64,000 nt of DNA from Cordylochernes scorpioides (taxonomy: Eukaryota; Arthropoda; Arachnida; Pseudoscorpiones; Chernetidae). The translations under genes were made by a program, and so were the position numbers. The notes beneath the pieces are model-generated. The model was not told the origin of the DNA. It was given only the letters and a program-made list of their open reading frames with translations, and made no database searches. Below are positions 35,027 to 44,344 of this stretch, one piece after another; the first letter of the stretch is position 1, and each line of letters opens with the position of its first letter. The stretch is taken from contig CP092879.1 of the NCBI GenBank assembly GCA_030710605.1, forward strand, positions 26,554,032-26,618,031. The letters are read 5' to 3'.

Positions 35027-35284
35027 CCTTTTCAGCGCGATTTAACCAATTTTATCGACCACATAGCGCTACAAAAAAATTCTCTTCCTGCTTAAATAGC
35101 ATATATGCTGCAATATATAATGGCAAATATTTCTACACTACCAAGGAGAATCCTATCTTATCGCGATAAGCTTTATTTACAGTAGCGCTTCCTTTCCCCC
35201 GTAAGATCGCTCTTCTAATCCTACGGTAGAATTGGATCATCTGAAACTACATGTTTTTTTCTGTAGAGCTTGCCTGGCCGGCAT

Positions 35285-35403
35285 TCATATTTCTGTGAAA
35301 AATAGACACTTCGTACAGTTAGAGTTCGATTGGACAATCGAAACGTTGAGAAAATAAAAAACTCTAACTGACCGAAGTGTCTATTTTTCACAGAAATACA
35401 TGT
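35285..35403. repeat. Foldback with hairpin-GAAA centre
   Basis: Arms ATTTCTGTGAAAAATAGACA and its inverse at 35379-35399 flank a spacer with GATTGGACAATCGAAACGTT (stem GATTG/CAATC then GAAACG) and AAAATAAAA. This is a second variant of the hairpin-GAAA design. Confidence 0.65.
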
Positions 35404-35524
35404 TGTTGTTTTTTTTTTTTTTTTTTGTATTTCAAAAAGGTTCTTCTCATTTAATAATTACAGATATTATTAAAAAGGCACAACTGTTTCAAATGTGTTC
35501 CTTAAATCAGGATATCAGACATAG

Positions 35525-36839
35525 TACAGAGGGTGTTCACACTTATAGGAAACAAGTTTTATTATAAAATATTAAAAATTAACACCATATTTGAATTTTT
35601 TAAATGTTCTATTTGAAAGCCTTTTTGTTTATTGACAGAACGGCACCTGATTTTCCACGATAGCAGACACTTTCTGATCATGGTCATACTCAAAAGATCC
35701 CATTCTTCCTATACCACTTTCCAGAGACCTTCAATTGTCCTAGGGTGTCTCTTTCCAAGTGCTCTTTTAAGGCATCCAAAAATGCAAAAATCCATCGGGG
35801 CTAAATCAGGAGATTTTACAGGGGTTCTGTTCTTTGGAATAGTGTTGATTCCTGTTCTTTGCCTTAGATCTTCCAAATAAGCTTGGGTTGAAGATGAGGT
35901 ATGACTTGTGGCGTTATCATGGTGAAACCAGTCTTTGTTGCTCTGTTTTCCATAAATAGAGGGAATATCATTTAAAAATATAGGTTCTAAAATGTTGTTT
36001 TGATAGTACTCCGAGTTTATTTTGGCATTTCTTTCAACTTTTCTTATTTTTAATTTTCCTTCATATGATATACCGCATGCCACCATAAATCCTTTGGGGT
36101 AACTTTCGGCACATTCCTTCAACCAAATTGGCCTAGATTTTTCCACCCTTTTTTGATAGTATATAGCTCTTTTTCTGTCGCAATCGGTTAAATATCCCCA
36201 TGCTTCGTCATATATAACAATAAATTTCCATCTATCAGCAGCCAAGAAATTTTCATAAAAATATCTGCTGATAGTGTGTCGCTGGCGAATATGGCTCTGA
36301 AACAATTTGTGAACCGCATGTTTTTTTTTTTTTTTTGTAGCTTTTAGGCCTAAATCTTTATTTATTATTTTATTTATTGTTGACACTGATGTTCCTATTA
36401 ATTTGGCTATATCTCTTTGTGGCATAGGATTTTCTTTTGTAATATATTTTTTCACTTTTTTGACAGTTGCAGGAGTTCTCACAGATATAGGGTGATAATC
36501 TTTTGTCCATTTCTCCGTAGGTGCTTTGAATAAACACTTGATATTTTTGTCGTGAATAATATTATAAATACCTTTTTTAGAAATGTTGATATCCTATTGT
36601 TTGCATATTTTAATTATGTCCAAATAGGTAAGATTAGCTCTGGAAAGTGGTAAAGGAAGAATGGGATCTTTTGAGTATGACCATGATCAGAAAGTGTCTG
36701 CTATCGTGGAAAATCCTTTGCCGTTCTGTAAATAAACAAAAAGGCTTTCAAATAGAACATTTAAAAATTTCAAATATGGTGTTAATTTTTAATATTTTAT
36801 AATAAAACTTGTTTCCTATAAGTTTAAACACCCTCTGTA
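35525..36839 (-). mobile_element. Rosa-like (DD41D) Tc1/mariner element with 203-bp TIRs
   Basis: The element is 1315 bp. Its outer ends are TACAGAGGGTGTTCACACTT and, inverted, AAGTTTAAACACCCTCTGTA. The inverted repeats extend inward to about 35727 and 36637, roughly 203 bp per side with few mismatches. TA ends are compatible with TA target duplication. The transposase ORF on the reverse strand runs into the left TIR. Full-length ends and a long open frame suggest a relatively young copy. Confidence 0.88.
35709..36482 (-). CDS. DD41D (rosa-type) transposase, mostly open
   Basis: A 257-codon open frame. Residues 1-50 form a helix-turn-helix region (AKLIGTSVSTINKII) followed by a lysine run coded by a poly-T stretch at about 36320, a possible slippage site. 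VIYDEAW (about residue 90) holds the first Asp and HHDNATSHT the second. SPDLAPMDFCIFG holds the third; I count 41 residues between the last two, the DD41D spacing of the rosa lineage rather than mariner DD34D. The frame stops shortly after KRALGKRHPRT inside the TIR. Mariner-family proteins usually run about 340 residues, so the N-terminus (upstream of 36482) and C-terminus may be truncated. Function: DNA cutting and strand transfer at TA sites. Confidence 0.8.
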   Translation of the reverse strand: MRTPATVKKVKKYITKENPMPQRDIAKLIGTSVSTINKIINKDLGLKATKKKKKHAVHKLFQSHIRQRHTISRYFYENFLAADRWKFIVIYDEAWGYLTDCDRKRAIYYQKRVEKSRPIWLKECAESYPKGFMVACGISYEGKLKIRKVERNAKINSEYYQNNILEPIFLNDIPSIYGKQSNKDWFHHDNATSHTSSSTQAYLEDLRQRTGINTIPKNRTPVKSPDLAPMDFCIFGCLKRALGKRHPRTIEGLWKVV

Positions 36840-37371
36840 TTAGCAAGTAATCAAACGCCATAGAGGAAAAGAGGAAGTTCATTCCCTCTGTAAAAAAGAA
36901 AAAGGAGGCCAACCAAAATCCATGATAAAGACCATTTTGATTATTTTTATCGATTACTATGGTATTGAATAGTACCAATTTATGGTCAGGCTATCAATCA
37001 GTATTATTATTATTTGTGAGAAACGATAAGATTGCCTTAAATGAAGAGATTTGTTCTTCAGGGGATTTGATCCTTTTTGCATGATAATGGTAGACCCCAT
37101 AAGTCAGTGGCCTCTCCCCGTTATTTGGCTGAGTATTCTATTCAAGCGCTGAAATACCAATCTTACCCACCAATTATATCCCCTTGAAACTATTTACTCT
37201 TCAGATAAGAATAGAAACTCTTAAAAATACTTCCTATAAAGGTATGCAAATCAGGTAACTTAAAAAAGAAGATAGATTACTTCAAAGAAAATTCCTGATT
37301 GCTCTCTAAGCCTTCTTAAACGTTGAGATCCGTTTATTGATAGAAAAGAGATTAATTTGAAGAGGATATAC
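36840..37371. other. No recognised feature
   Basis: AT-rich, without supported ORFs or repeats. Confidence 0.5.
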
Positions 37372-37576
37372 CAGGGGTCGGCAACCTTTTGAGTCGGAAG
37401 AGTGAAAAAATTCAATTTCCAAAATTTTAAAGTTTTTAAAGAGCCACAATATTTTTCCTTGCGAACACTAAATAGAGAGTACTCACATAAATAAAGTTTT
37501 TTATTGCAAATACTACACGCAGCTTCACATCCAAAAAGCCGCATGTGGTTCGCGAGCCGCAGGTTGCCGACCCCTG
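37372..37576. mobile_element. hAT-type MITE, 205 bp
   Basis: Ends CAGGGGTCGGCAACCT and AGGTTGCCGACCCCTG are perfect inverted repeats of 16 bp. They have the CAGGGGTCGGCAACC form widespread in hAT elements. Just inside the right end, GCCGCATGTGGTTCGCGAGC is typical of the same group. The flanking 8-mers (GGATATAC and AAATATCT) only partly match. It contains no transposase. Confidence 0.8.
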
Positions 37577-38480
37577 AAATATCTTGTTTATTGTAATTTT
37601 TTGGAAAGAATATGTTGAAGTTAAAGAAATAAAGCGTATTCCACTGTATTGAGGAAGGCCATAATCACAGAAATATGGATATACAGGTTGGCTATATTTT
37701 ACTTTTCAAAAAGAAAATCAAAGAGGAGAGAGATTGAAACTACTTTATTATAATGTCCATATAAGATTATATAAGGTTAAATACAGAATAAATATAAAAA
37801 TGAATAAATCTATATTAATAAAATGGAAATTTCATAAGTGGACATCACTAAAAACTTTCGTTACAATGCATCAATTTCAACCAAATTTTCAACATTTATG
37901 TAAAACGAGATGGAGCAGGTTTTGCTTAACATCAAAATATATTTCCTAACATTAACATGCGTAACTTCGCTGTTATCGATTAAATACAAAAAAAATCAAC
38001 AGAGTTAATTTTATTTATATATAAATACAAAATTAAATTTCAACAGAGTTAATTTTTTTACATACTAGCTAATAATCTCAATCTAAAAAATATTCAAAAC
38101 AAGCAATTTTAAGATAACACCATATGTAAAACAGTCGGCCAAGAAAACAAAAACGATATTACATCTTTCTCACATATTACACACAATCTTGATTAATAAT
38201 TAAAACTAATCTTTAACATTGTTTATTATACTTCAACTTTTATTTCTACATTTGTTTTTAAATACCCAATTGTTTTATCATGTTTCTAATTTCGCCTAAC
38301 AAATATACAAATTTATAGTGACCAACATATGCAAATTTTATCTTTGTTTTTATTTAACTTGATATCGTAAACATAACATCCATTGTAAGCATTTTTCTGT
38401 TCACCTTCCGTGGTTTCTCTTTTCTCTGATAGTTTTTAGGTGTAGTATATTTTCTTATTACTAGACTACAAACATTCCCT
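37577..38480. other. AT-rich stretch, probably Helitron interior at its right end
   Basis: Direct copies of TCAACAGAGTTAATTTT lie at about 37997 and 38041. The left boundary of the Helitron ending at 38517 cannot be placed. Confidence 0.35.
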
Positions 38481-38517
38481 CGAGAAAAACCGGGGCGAAG
38501 CCGGGTACATCCGCTAG
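38481..38517 (+). mobile_element. Helitron 3' terminus, family 1
   Basis: ACCGGGGCGAAGCCGGGT forms the terminal hairpin, followed by ACATCCGCTAG and then T. It is identical in its last 12 bases to the Helitron end at 3190. Confidence 0.75.
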
Positions 38518-38520
38518 TAA

Positions 38521-39281
38521 GATTATATAATGATATAATGGATCCCCTGCACTTGTTTCCTGTGATGACCCTGAAACGCTGAGGAGCGCGATTACAGGGC
38601 TCTTAAAAACAGCGGCAGACCAATCTATACAAAACGACCTTACAATAATGGATAAATCTAAGCTATACTCTCACTACAAAGACATTCACATATCTTTCAT
38701 GACGGAGGGATACCTTTTAGGGGATTTTCCTTTCCCGGTTGTAAGACTACTCGCTCAAGTTAGAATACTTTCAAGTTTTTTTAGAGAAAACCACACCAAG
38801 ATGCTCTGCGGTGAGGACCCGACTTGTACCTTCTGTAATTCAAAACTAAAAAAATGAAATCACTCACTATATTTTTGATTGCTCTGCTCTGAAAGAAGAA
38901 AGAAGAACCCTTATGCTCAAAACTGGGCAACTCTGTGCTTCACTTCCTTCAATAATTGACAATATGACCCAGAATAAGTATATTGCTACGGCGTTTTATG
39001 GTTTCCACAAGTCCATATCTCAGAAGAAGGCCAAGTGATACTCACTCCTCACTTTCTTACTGCTACTCTTTTTGTGTTGATTTCTTGCTTCCCTCTTTCT
39101 TATTATTATTATTATTTTTTCCTTTTCTTGTTTTTTTTTTTCTTTCTCTTTTTACTCTGTATAAATCGTTACTTCCTTTGTCTCACTGCTTTGTTCTTAT
39201 GCATACCTCTGGTTAATCCTGTATAGGGTCAGTGACCCTAAATAAAGGCTTTTTTGTTGTTGTTGTTGATTATATAATGAT
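38521..39281 (+). mobile_element. 5'-truncated LINE with 14-bp target-site duplication
   Basis: GATTATATAATGAT occurs at 38521-38534 and again at 39268-39281, bracketing a 733-bp insertion. The insertion ends AATAAAGGC, then a T-run and a short GTT repeat tail. This is a textbook non-LTR insertion: truncated at the 5' end, simple-repeat 3' tail, perfect target duplication. It landed three bases past a Helitron end. Confidence 0.9.
38535..39036 (+). pseudogene. C-terminal end of LINE ORF2 (cysteine motif)
   Basis: The first frame (38648-38857) includes LLGDFPFPVVRLLAQVRILSS and the first cysteine pair CTFC. After an A7 run at about 38848 the frame shifts by one, and the new frame reads EITHYIFDCSAL, giving the His and last Cys. 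Together these form a C-X2-C...H...C motif of the type at the end of I/Jockey-group ORF2 proteins. It ends at the TGA near 39036. The apurinic endonuclease and reverse-transcriptase domains are missing because of 5' truncation. Confidence 0.8.
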
Positions 39282-40000
39282 GAATATAAATAAATAAATA
39301 AAGAATAAAATTGATAAAAAAATATATAGAGTTTTCATTGGTGGCGCCCACCGCCAAAGAAAGACTCCGCCACCGATGGACTGCGAGAGTTCTCTCCCAC
39401 AGAGGAGAGAACGAGAATGTAAAGAAAAAGATAAGACCGTTAAATGATGAGAAAGGTAATTTTCAAGATGAATATTCTCATCTATCGGAATAAATAACAA
39501 CTAAATCCTGATTTGTTTTTATATCATAATATCAGCCAAATAAGTATATCTTGATAATTAAATAAAGGAAAATCTCTTAAAACCACTTATATGCGTTTTG
39601 AGCTGTTAACCCTCGCCAGTATGGTACAGTTTTAATGATTAACCAAAATGGTCATGAATGTTATTGTTTAAAAATAGTAGAGCGTTGGTAATAGTAGAGC
39701 GTTTGGCAGTCTGCAAAAATAGTTGTGTAATATTTTTCTCTTGCATATTAAAGAGATTTTTTTCTTTCTAGTATTAATAAAGATCATAAATCTTTTAGAT
39801 AATTCACAATTGAGGTTGTGGAAACCAAGTGAATTTGTTTTTATTTGGTTCCCAATTGCAATTCAAATAGTATCGATTATAAAGTAAAACTTTTGTTGAT
39901 ATCATTTAATCAATCAAAATAGACAACATACCACTCAAACAGTACTCTTTATAAATTTTATCAATAGTATTCTGTTCATTCTATACTCGAAACAGACTGC
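39282..40000. other. No recognised gene
   Basis: A short inverted GGCGCCCACCGCC-containing segment at about 39350 has no partner. The rest is AT-rich. Confidence 0.45.
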
Positions 40001-40194
40001 ATTGATCTTGTGCCCATCAGTCTGATAACACGGATGTTCTACCATGATTTCTCCCTTGTCTACCTCTTCGGTACCACCACGTATCTATGACCAGTGTATA
40101 CGGGGCTAGAACTGGAAAATACCATAGATCTATGGCCAGTGGAAACTGTGTTTATGCTTGTTCTGAGCTCCCAAGAGAAAGGCCCGTCGTCTTC

Positions 40195-40420
40195 AGTACC
40201 ACGTGTTAACATTCTGTAGACGCTGAATAGGCTGGAATTGTACTGTTAAAATAATACCCGTATCTACGTCCAGGGTGATTATGCTGGTACTGTACTGTTA
40301 AATAAATATACAGTATCTACGGCCAGGGTGATTATGCTGGTGCTGTACTGGTGAAACAATACCCCGTTGTTACGTACTTACAGGGTGACTATACTGGTAC
40401 TAAAGCAAAGCAATAACGCG
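40195..40420 (+). repeat. Degenerate 53-57 bp minisatellite, left part
   Basis: Units share GCTGGTACTGTACTGTTAAA, ATCTACG(G/T)CCAGGGTGATTATG and similar blocks. The array is cut by the mariner at 40432 and resumes at 42352-42415. Confidence 0.75.
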
Positions 40421-40431
40421 TCATTTAGATA

Positions 40432-40444
40432 CAAGGTATGTCCC

Positions 40445-40486
<42 letters not shown>

Positions 40487-41775
40487 CCGGACTGGGTCCA
40501 TAAAAAAATAAATAAATGAAAAATGTAAATGAATTTGACTGTTTATTATAGAAAAAATATCTGGCTACACGGTGGTACCAATATCGAGGCGGTACTTGCG
40601 CGCGCGCCAAGGTTATTCTAATTTATTTGAAGGTCACACCTAGCGCTGCGGCGATTTTACGATGGAACAAAAATTGAAGCAGAGGATTTGCATAGAATTT
40701 TATGTGAAACTTCAAATATCAGCAACCGAAACTTTTGAAATGCTTAATAAAGCATTCCCCAATGACGCCCCAAAGAGAACAACTGTTTTTGAATGGCATT
40801 CTAGATTTAAAGCTGGCAGAATTTCCATTGAAGATGATCCTCGTCAAGGACGCCCAAAATTTCAAAGGACTGATGAAAATGTGCAAAATTTCACCGATTT
40901 GATAAAAGAAAATCCTCGAACCACTTTGCTGGAGCTAGAGCAAGACACAGGCATCTCTAAAACAACGATTGGAAGGATCGTAACCGAAGATTTGAAGCTC
41001 AAAAATACTCCTGCAAAATTCATCCCAAGATTCCTCACCAATGAGCAAAAACTGTGTCGGCTTGCAACCTGTGAGGACATGATGGAAATGACAAGAACGG
41101 ATCCAGAATGGAAAGACAAGATAATCACAGGCGACGAGACATGGGTCTATGGCTATGACCCTGAAACTAAACCTCAATCTGCCGAGTGGAGAGGTTAGGG
41201 TGAGCCTAGACCCAAAAAATCCAGAAACAAGGTGTTGCTGGTCGCTTTTTCGGATAACAAGGGCATTGTTCATCACGAGTATCTTCCTGCAGGCCAAACA
41301 GTTATTAAGGAAATGTATTTGGGCATTCTTCGCCGTCTAAGGGAAGCGATTCGAAAAAAAAGGCCAGAAAAATGGACTAATGGTGGCTGGATCCTACACC
41401 ATGACAATGCTCGCCCTCACACAGCGCACTTGATGACTAGCTTTTTGGCGAAAAAACGGGACACAAATCCTACTTCAACCACCCTATTTCCCAGACATCG
41501 CACCAAATGACTTTTTCCTGTTCCCCAAACTTAAAGCAGTTCTAAAAGGAAGACATTTTGACACCAGGGATGACATAACAGAAAAATCGCCGTTAGCATT
41601 GAAGAGCATTCCAAAAGAGGCTTATAAAAACTGTTTCGACAATTGGGAGAAACGATGGCGCTGGTGCGTTGAAGCAAGGGGGGATTACTTTGAAAAGTTT
41701 TAATAAAAAAAAATTTTAAAAATCTTACCTTTTTTTTTTATGGACCCAGTCCGGGAACTTATGGGACATACCTTG
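40432..41775 (+). mobile_element. Mariner element with GA microsatellite inside its left TIR
   Basis: The ends are CAAGGTATGTCCCATAAG and the inverse CTTATGGGACATACCTTG, with TA on both sides. The TIRs continue inward as TTCCCGGACTGGGTCCATAA. In the left TIR about 17 GA dinucleotides (40448-40482) separate the two halves, while in the right TIR they are joined directly. The element is about 1344 bp and sits inside a minisatellite. Confidence 0.9.
40662..41703 (+). pseudogene. Mariner transposase, DD34D, one nonsense and one frameshift
   Basis: The ORF starts with ATG at 40662 (MEQKLKQRICIEFY). It has two helix-turn-helix regions (VFEWHSRFKAGR near 40790; DTGISKTTIGRIV near 40945) and then GDETWVYGYDPETK (first Asp). 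A TAG follows at 41196 in the same frame. After it the frame continues through LPAGQTV and HHDNARPHT (second Asp, about 41400). An A6 run near 41453 shifts the frame; APNDFFLFPKLK (third Asp, 34 residues later) and the C-terminal ARGDYFEKF lie in the new frame, ending at 41703. Only two lesions indicate recent inactivation. The subfamily is close to irritans-type and differs from the other two mariners here. Confidence 0.92.
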
Positions 41776-41777
41776 TA

Positions 41778-42351
41778 TAACACATGAAAAAACTAAGACG
41801 CAAATGTTTCTTCTCACAAATAAATAAAAATTCTGTAGAACGACATTTGAAAATTATCCCGCATGTGTTTCTTTTGAACGAAAAATCTAAATTTATTTTA
41901 AGGAGAAATAACGATTATTTATAACCTTCTCCTTAAAATAAATTTCGATTTTTTGTTCAAAAGAAAAACATGTGGGATAATTTTCAAATGGCGTTCCACA
42001 ATCATAAGCCGCATTATATTGTATTATAAATTATTTTGTATAATATTTACGAACGGAAAAATATGTCCAGGGTACTTCATCCCTAAGGTTAGAAATAATC
42101 GTTATTTCTCCTTAAAATAAATTTCGATTTTTCGTTCAAAAGAAACACATGCGGGGTAATTTTCAAATGGCGTTCTACGATCATAAGCCGCATTATATTG
42201 TATTATAATCAAACTTCTACTGTCCTCACTACGATGAAAGCCCTGAATGAGACAATTCCCCCAATATTTTTTCATCGCAGTAAGAACAGTAAAAGTTTGA
42301 TTTATATGTGAAAAGAAATATTCGCGTCTTAATGTTTTCATGTGTTATATA
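41778..42351. mobile_element. Foldback element of about 574 bp inserted beside the mariner
   Basis: Its ends are AACACATGAAAAAACTAAGA and the inverse TCTTAATGTTTTCATGTGTT, each next to TA. Inside are three copies, in both orientations, of a block with CTTAAAATAAATTTCGATTT and AATTTTCAAATGGCGTTC (at about 41840-41905, 41930-41995 and 42110-42180). It also holds one ACTGTCCTTACTAC-type palindrome at 42218-42296. There is no transposase. A related terminus occurs near 62585-62660. Confidence 0.75.
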
Positions 42352-42415
42352 CTAGTGCTGTACTGTTAAATCAATATCCAGTATCTACGTACGTTCACTA
42401 GGCTGGTCTCGTGTT
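42352..42415 (+). repeat. 53-57 bp minisatellite, right remnant
   Basis: AGTGCTGTACTGTTAAATCA followed by ATATCCAGTATCTACG continues the array of 40195-40420. Confidence 0.65.
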
Positions 42416-42419
42416 GCCG

Positions 42420-43130
42420 AGAGAAGGGCGGGTGTTGAAATCCACCTTGACCCGGCCTCTAGGGAATTGTTGGAACACTCAATTAACCGTGAACACTATT
42501 TATATTTGATGTTTGTTTTAATAATGGAGTGTTGAATAGAGTTTTTATCATTTATTTATAACTTAATTACATTTTAAATATATACATATATATATTCCTA
42601 TCAACTCTGTTTTGCATTGTCATTGATGAGCTGGCTTCGGTAGTCGTTCCCTGCGGGAAATTAGAAATAGGGTTAACACCTTCGGGGACTTGTACGAGTA
42701 TACCTTTTTTCAGTCTTCTAATTTGGAAAATACTTTTCTTTCGGCCTCTTTAACATATTTTGATCTCATAATAATGATCAAGTACTTTGTAAATGCAAAT
42801 GCGAGCTAATTACAGCATATATAGACATGTGGAATATTTACAGTATATGAATTAGTAATATATAATAAGTAGCATGAATATCAAGTCTGGTACAAAATCG
42901 ATGTAAGGCATTAGAACGCATTCTTTCATGAAATATCTCTTTTTTTTTTACCTTTAAAAATCTAACGCTTCTTACTGCTCTTTTTTTTATCGCAGTAATA
43001 AGAGTAGGAAGTGATATATTTGTAAAGTAAAAACCGTAACATCAATGGTAATCGTTAGAGATACCACGCCAATGCCTTTGTACCATAGTAATGTGTGTAC
43101 CTTCAAAGCTGAAATAGAAATTTTAACCTT
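42420..43130. other. AT-rich DNA, nothing recognised
   Basis: No supported ORF; a short CTGCGGG-containing GC patch at about 42640 has no partner. Confidence 0.45.
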
Positions 43131-43134
43131 ATAA

Positions 43135-43313
43135 AGTGAAACCTCTCTGTAAAGGACACCTATCAATAATTGCAGAGCCAATGTGTCCTTTAGGGAGAGA
43201 TGTCCTTTTCCCGGAGAGTTACTAAATAGTAAAAATGCTAAATTTACCTATGAAAACTGTCCTTTATATAGAAGTGTCTTCTAGCATGAATGTCCTCTCA
43301 TGGAGGTTCAGCT
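43135..43313. mobile_element. MITE with GTGAAACCTCTCTGTAAAGG ends
   Basis: About 180 bp with inverted ends (left AAACCTCTCTGTAAAGGACA; right TGTCCTCTCATGGAGGTTCA) and internal repetition of the TGTCCTTTA motif. Similar GAACCTC/AAGGACA ends occur in arthropod DNA-transposon derivatives. No ORF. Confidence 0.65.
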
Positions 43314-43368
43314 ATATATATATAATTCTAGATACTATTCGTATATTATATTGTAGGAAAGAATTTTT

Positions 43369-43535
43369 TATTTTATTAAGAGAGTATCATTTTTATGTTT
43401 ATATTTTGATACTCTGGCTTTTGAAGGCTTTTGAAACATCCCTCATAGCTTTTTTTATCATTCATAGTTTGTTCTTGCCTTAAATACTTTGCTGTGTCAT
43501 ACTGGAGTTTGTCTTTCCTAATTTTCCACGTGGCA
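43369..43535. repeat. Dispersed repeat R165, copy 2
   Basis: ATTTTATTAAGAGAGTATCA, then TGTGTCATACTGGAGTTTGT, CTTTCCTAATTTTCCACGT. It is the direct partner of 43889-44027 and flanks the exon-like ORF. Confidence 0.75.
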
Positions 43536-43627
43536 TTTTGGTGGAGATGCTGGATAAATTAGGGAAGACAAACTGAAGATAGCCGATAAGTTCTAAAGGT
43601 CATGGGTGCTGTAATCTACATTTTCAG

Positions 43628-43825
43628 AGACTGGCTCTAAGATTCCACCGCCGTGTCAAAGCCAAGACTTCCTTCCAAGATGACGATGTCCCTATAGGCG
43701 ATACGACGACAAAGCCGCTCTTCACGCCGCAAGAAATAAGACGCGAAGGTACTAGGAACAAAGTTCCGAGACTTCGATGGAATCCTTGGCAGAAACACGT
43801 TAGATCCATATCAGTAACACAATAA
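43628..43825 (+). CDS. Candidate terminal coding exon of a host gene (65 codons)
   Basis: A pyrimidine-rich 3' splice site (CTGTAATCTACATTTTCAG, ending 43627) leads into a 198-bp open frame of about 50 percent G+C, ending with TAA at 43823-43825. The product would be basic and non-repetitive, with RFHRRVKAK near the start, a DDDVPIGDTTTKPLF middle and PRLRWNPWQKHVRS near the end. No domain is recognised and no match to the transposons here is seen. An adjacent AATAAA signal is not evident. The phase is 0 at its start, compatible with the phase-0 donor at 13594. Caution: direct R165 repeats lie on both sides, so an unknown element could be the source. Confidence 0.5.
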   Translation, partial: RLALRFHRRVKAKTSFQDDDVPIGDTTTKPLFTPQEIRREGTRNKVPRLRWNPWQKHVRSISVTQ

Positions 43826-43888
43826 TTGCAAGCTGTAGGTCACAGCTCCCATAGGGAGGGAGCTATGTAGCAAAGTATTTTTTTTTAT

Positions 43889-44027
43889 TTTATTAAGAAA
43901 GTATAATTTTTATGTTTATATTTTGCTACTCTGTAAACTTCCCTCATATCTTATATTTTGTTTATCCTTCATAAATTGCTGTGTCATACTGGAGTTTGTC
44001 TTTCCTAATTTTCCACGTGACAATATT
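43889..44027. repeat. Dispersed repeat R165, copy 3
   Basis: It matches 43369-43535 in the same orientation, with the shared ends TTATGTTTATATTTTGCTAC and TTTGTCTTTCCTAATTTTCC. Confidence 0.75.
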
Positions 44028-44157
44028 TTATTTGAGAAATTGAACAACTCGTTTTTATTATTTTCATTTATTTGTTTGTGTAATGTTTTTATTTTTGAGA
44101 AATATATTTTTCTTGATTTTGTGAATTAATGTGTTCGAAAATACATATATAAATTAT

Positions 44158-44340
44158 GAACCACTTGATGAGGAAAGAGTTTCTTTAATATACAATATCA
44201 CAAGCTTTCGGGCTTAATCACCCTTCTACTGGTGTAAAACGAGACTGGTCTCGTTTTACACCAGTAGAAGGGTGATTATGCCCGACAACTTGTGATTTGA
44301 TATTGTATATTAAAGAAACTCTTTCCTCATCAAGTGGTTC
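44158..44340. repeat. 183-bp nearly perfect palindrome of hairpin-GAAA termini
   Basis: The left arm runs from GAACCACTTGATGAGGAAAG to the centre at about 44249 and the right arm mirrors it to CTTTCCTCATCAAGTGGTTC. There is almost no spacer (CGAGACTGGTCTCG). Arms differ by a few substitutions and one small indel. Each arm carries CCAGTAGAAGGGTGATTA, GCCCGA and AAAGAAACTC, the blocks of the hairpin-GAAA family. Confidence 0.9.
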
Positions 44341-44344
44341 GTTA

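Noticed and set aside
37364..37584. Clean 8-bp target duplication for the hAT MITE
   Set aside because: The flanking 8-mers share only the central ATAT, so the duplication is decayed or absent.
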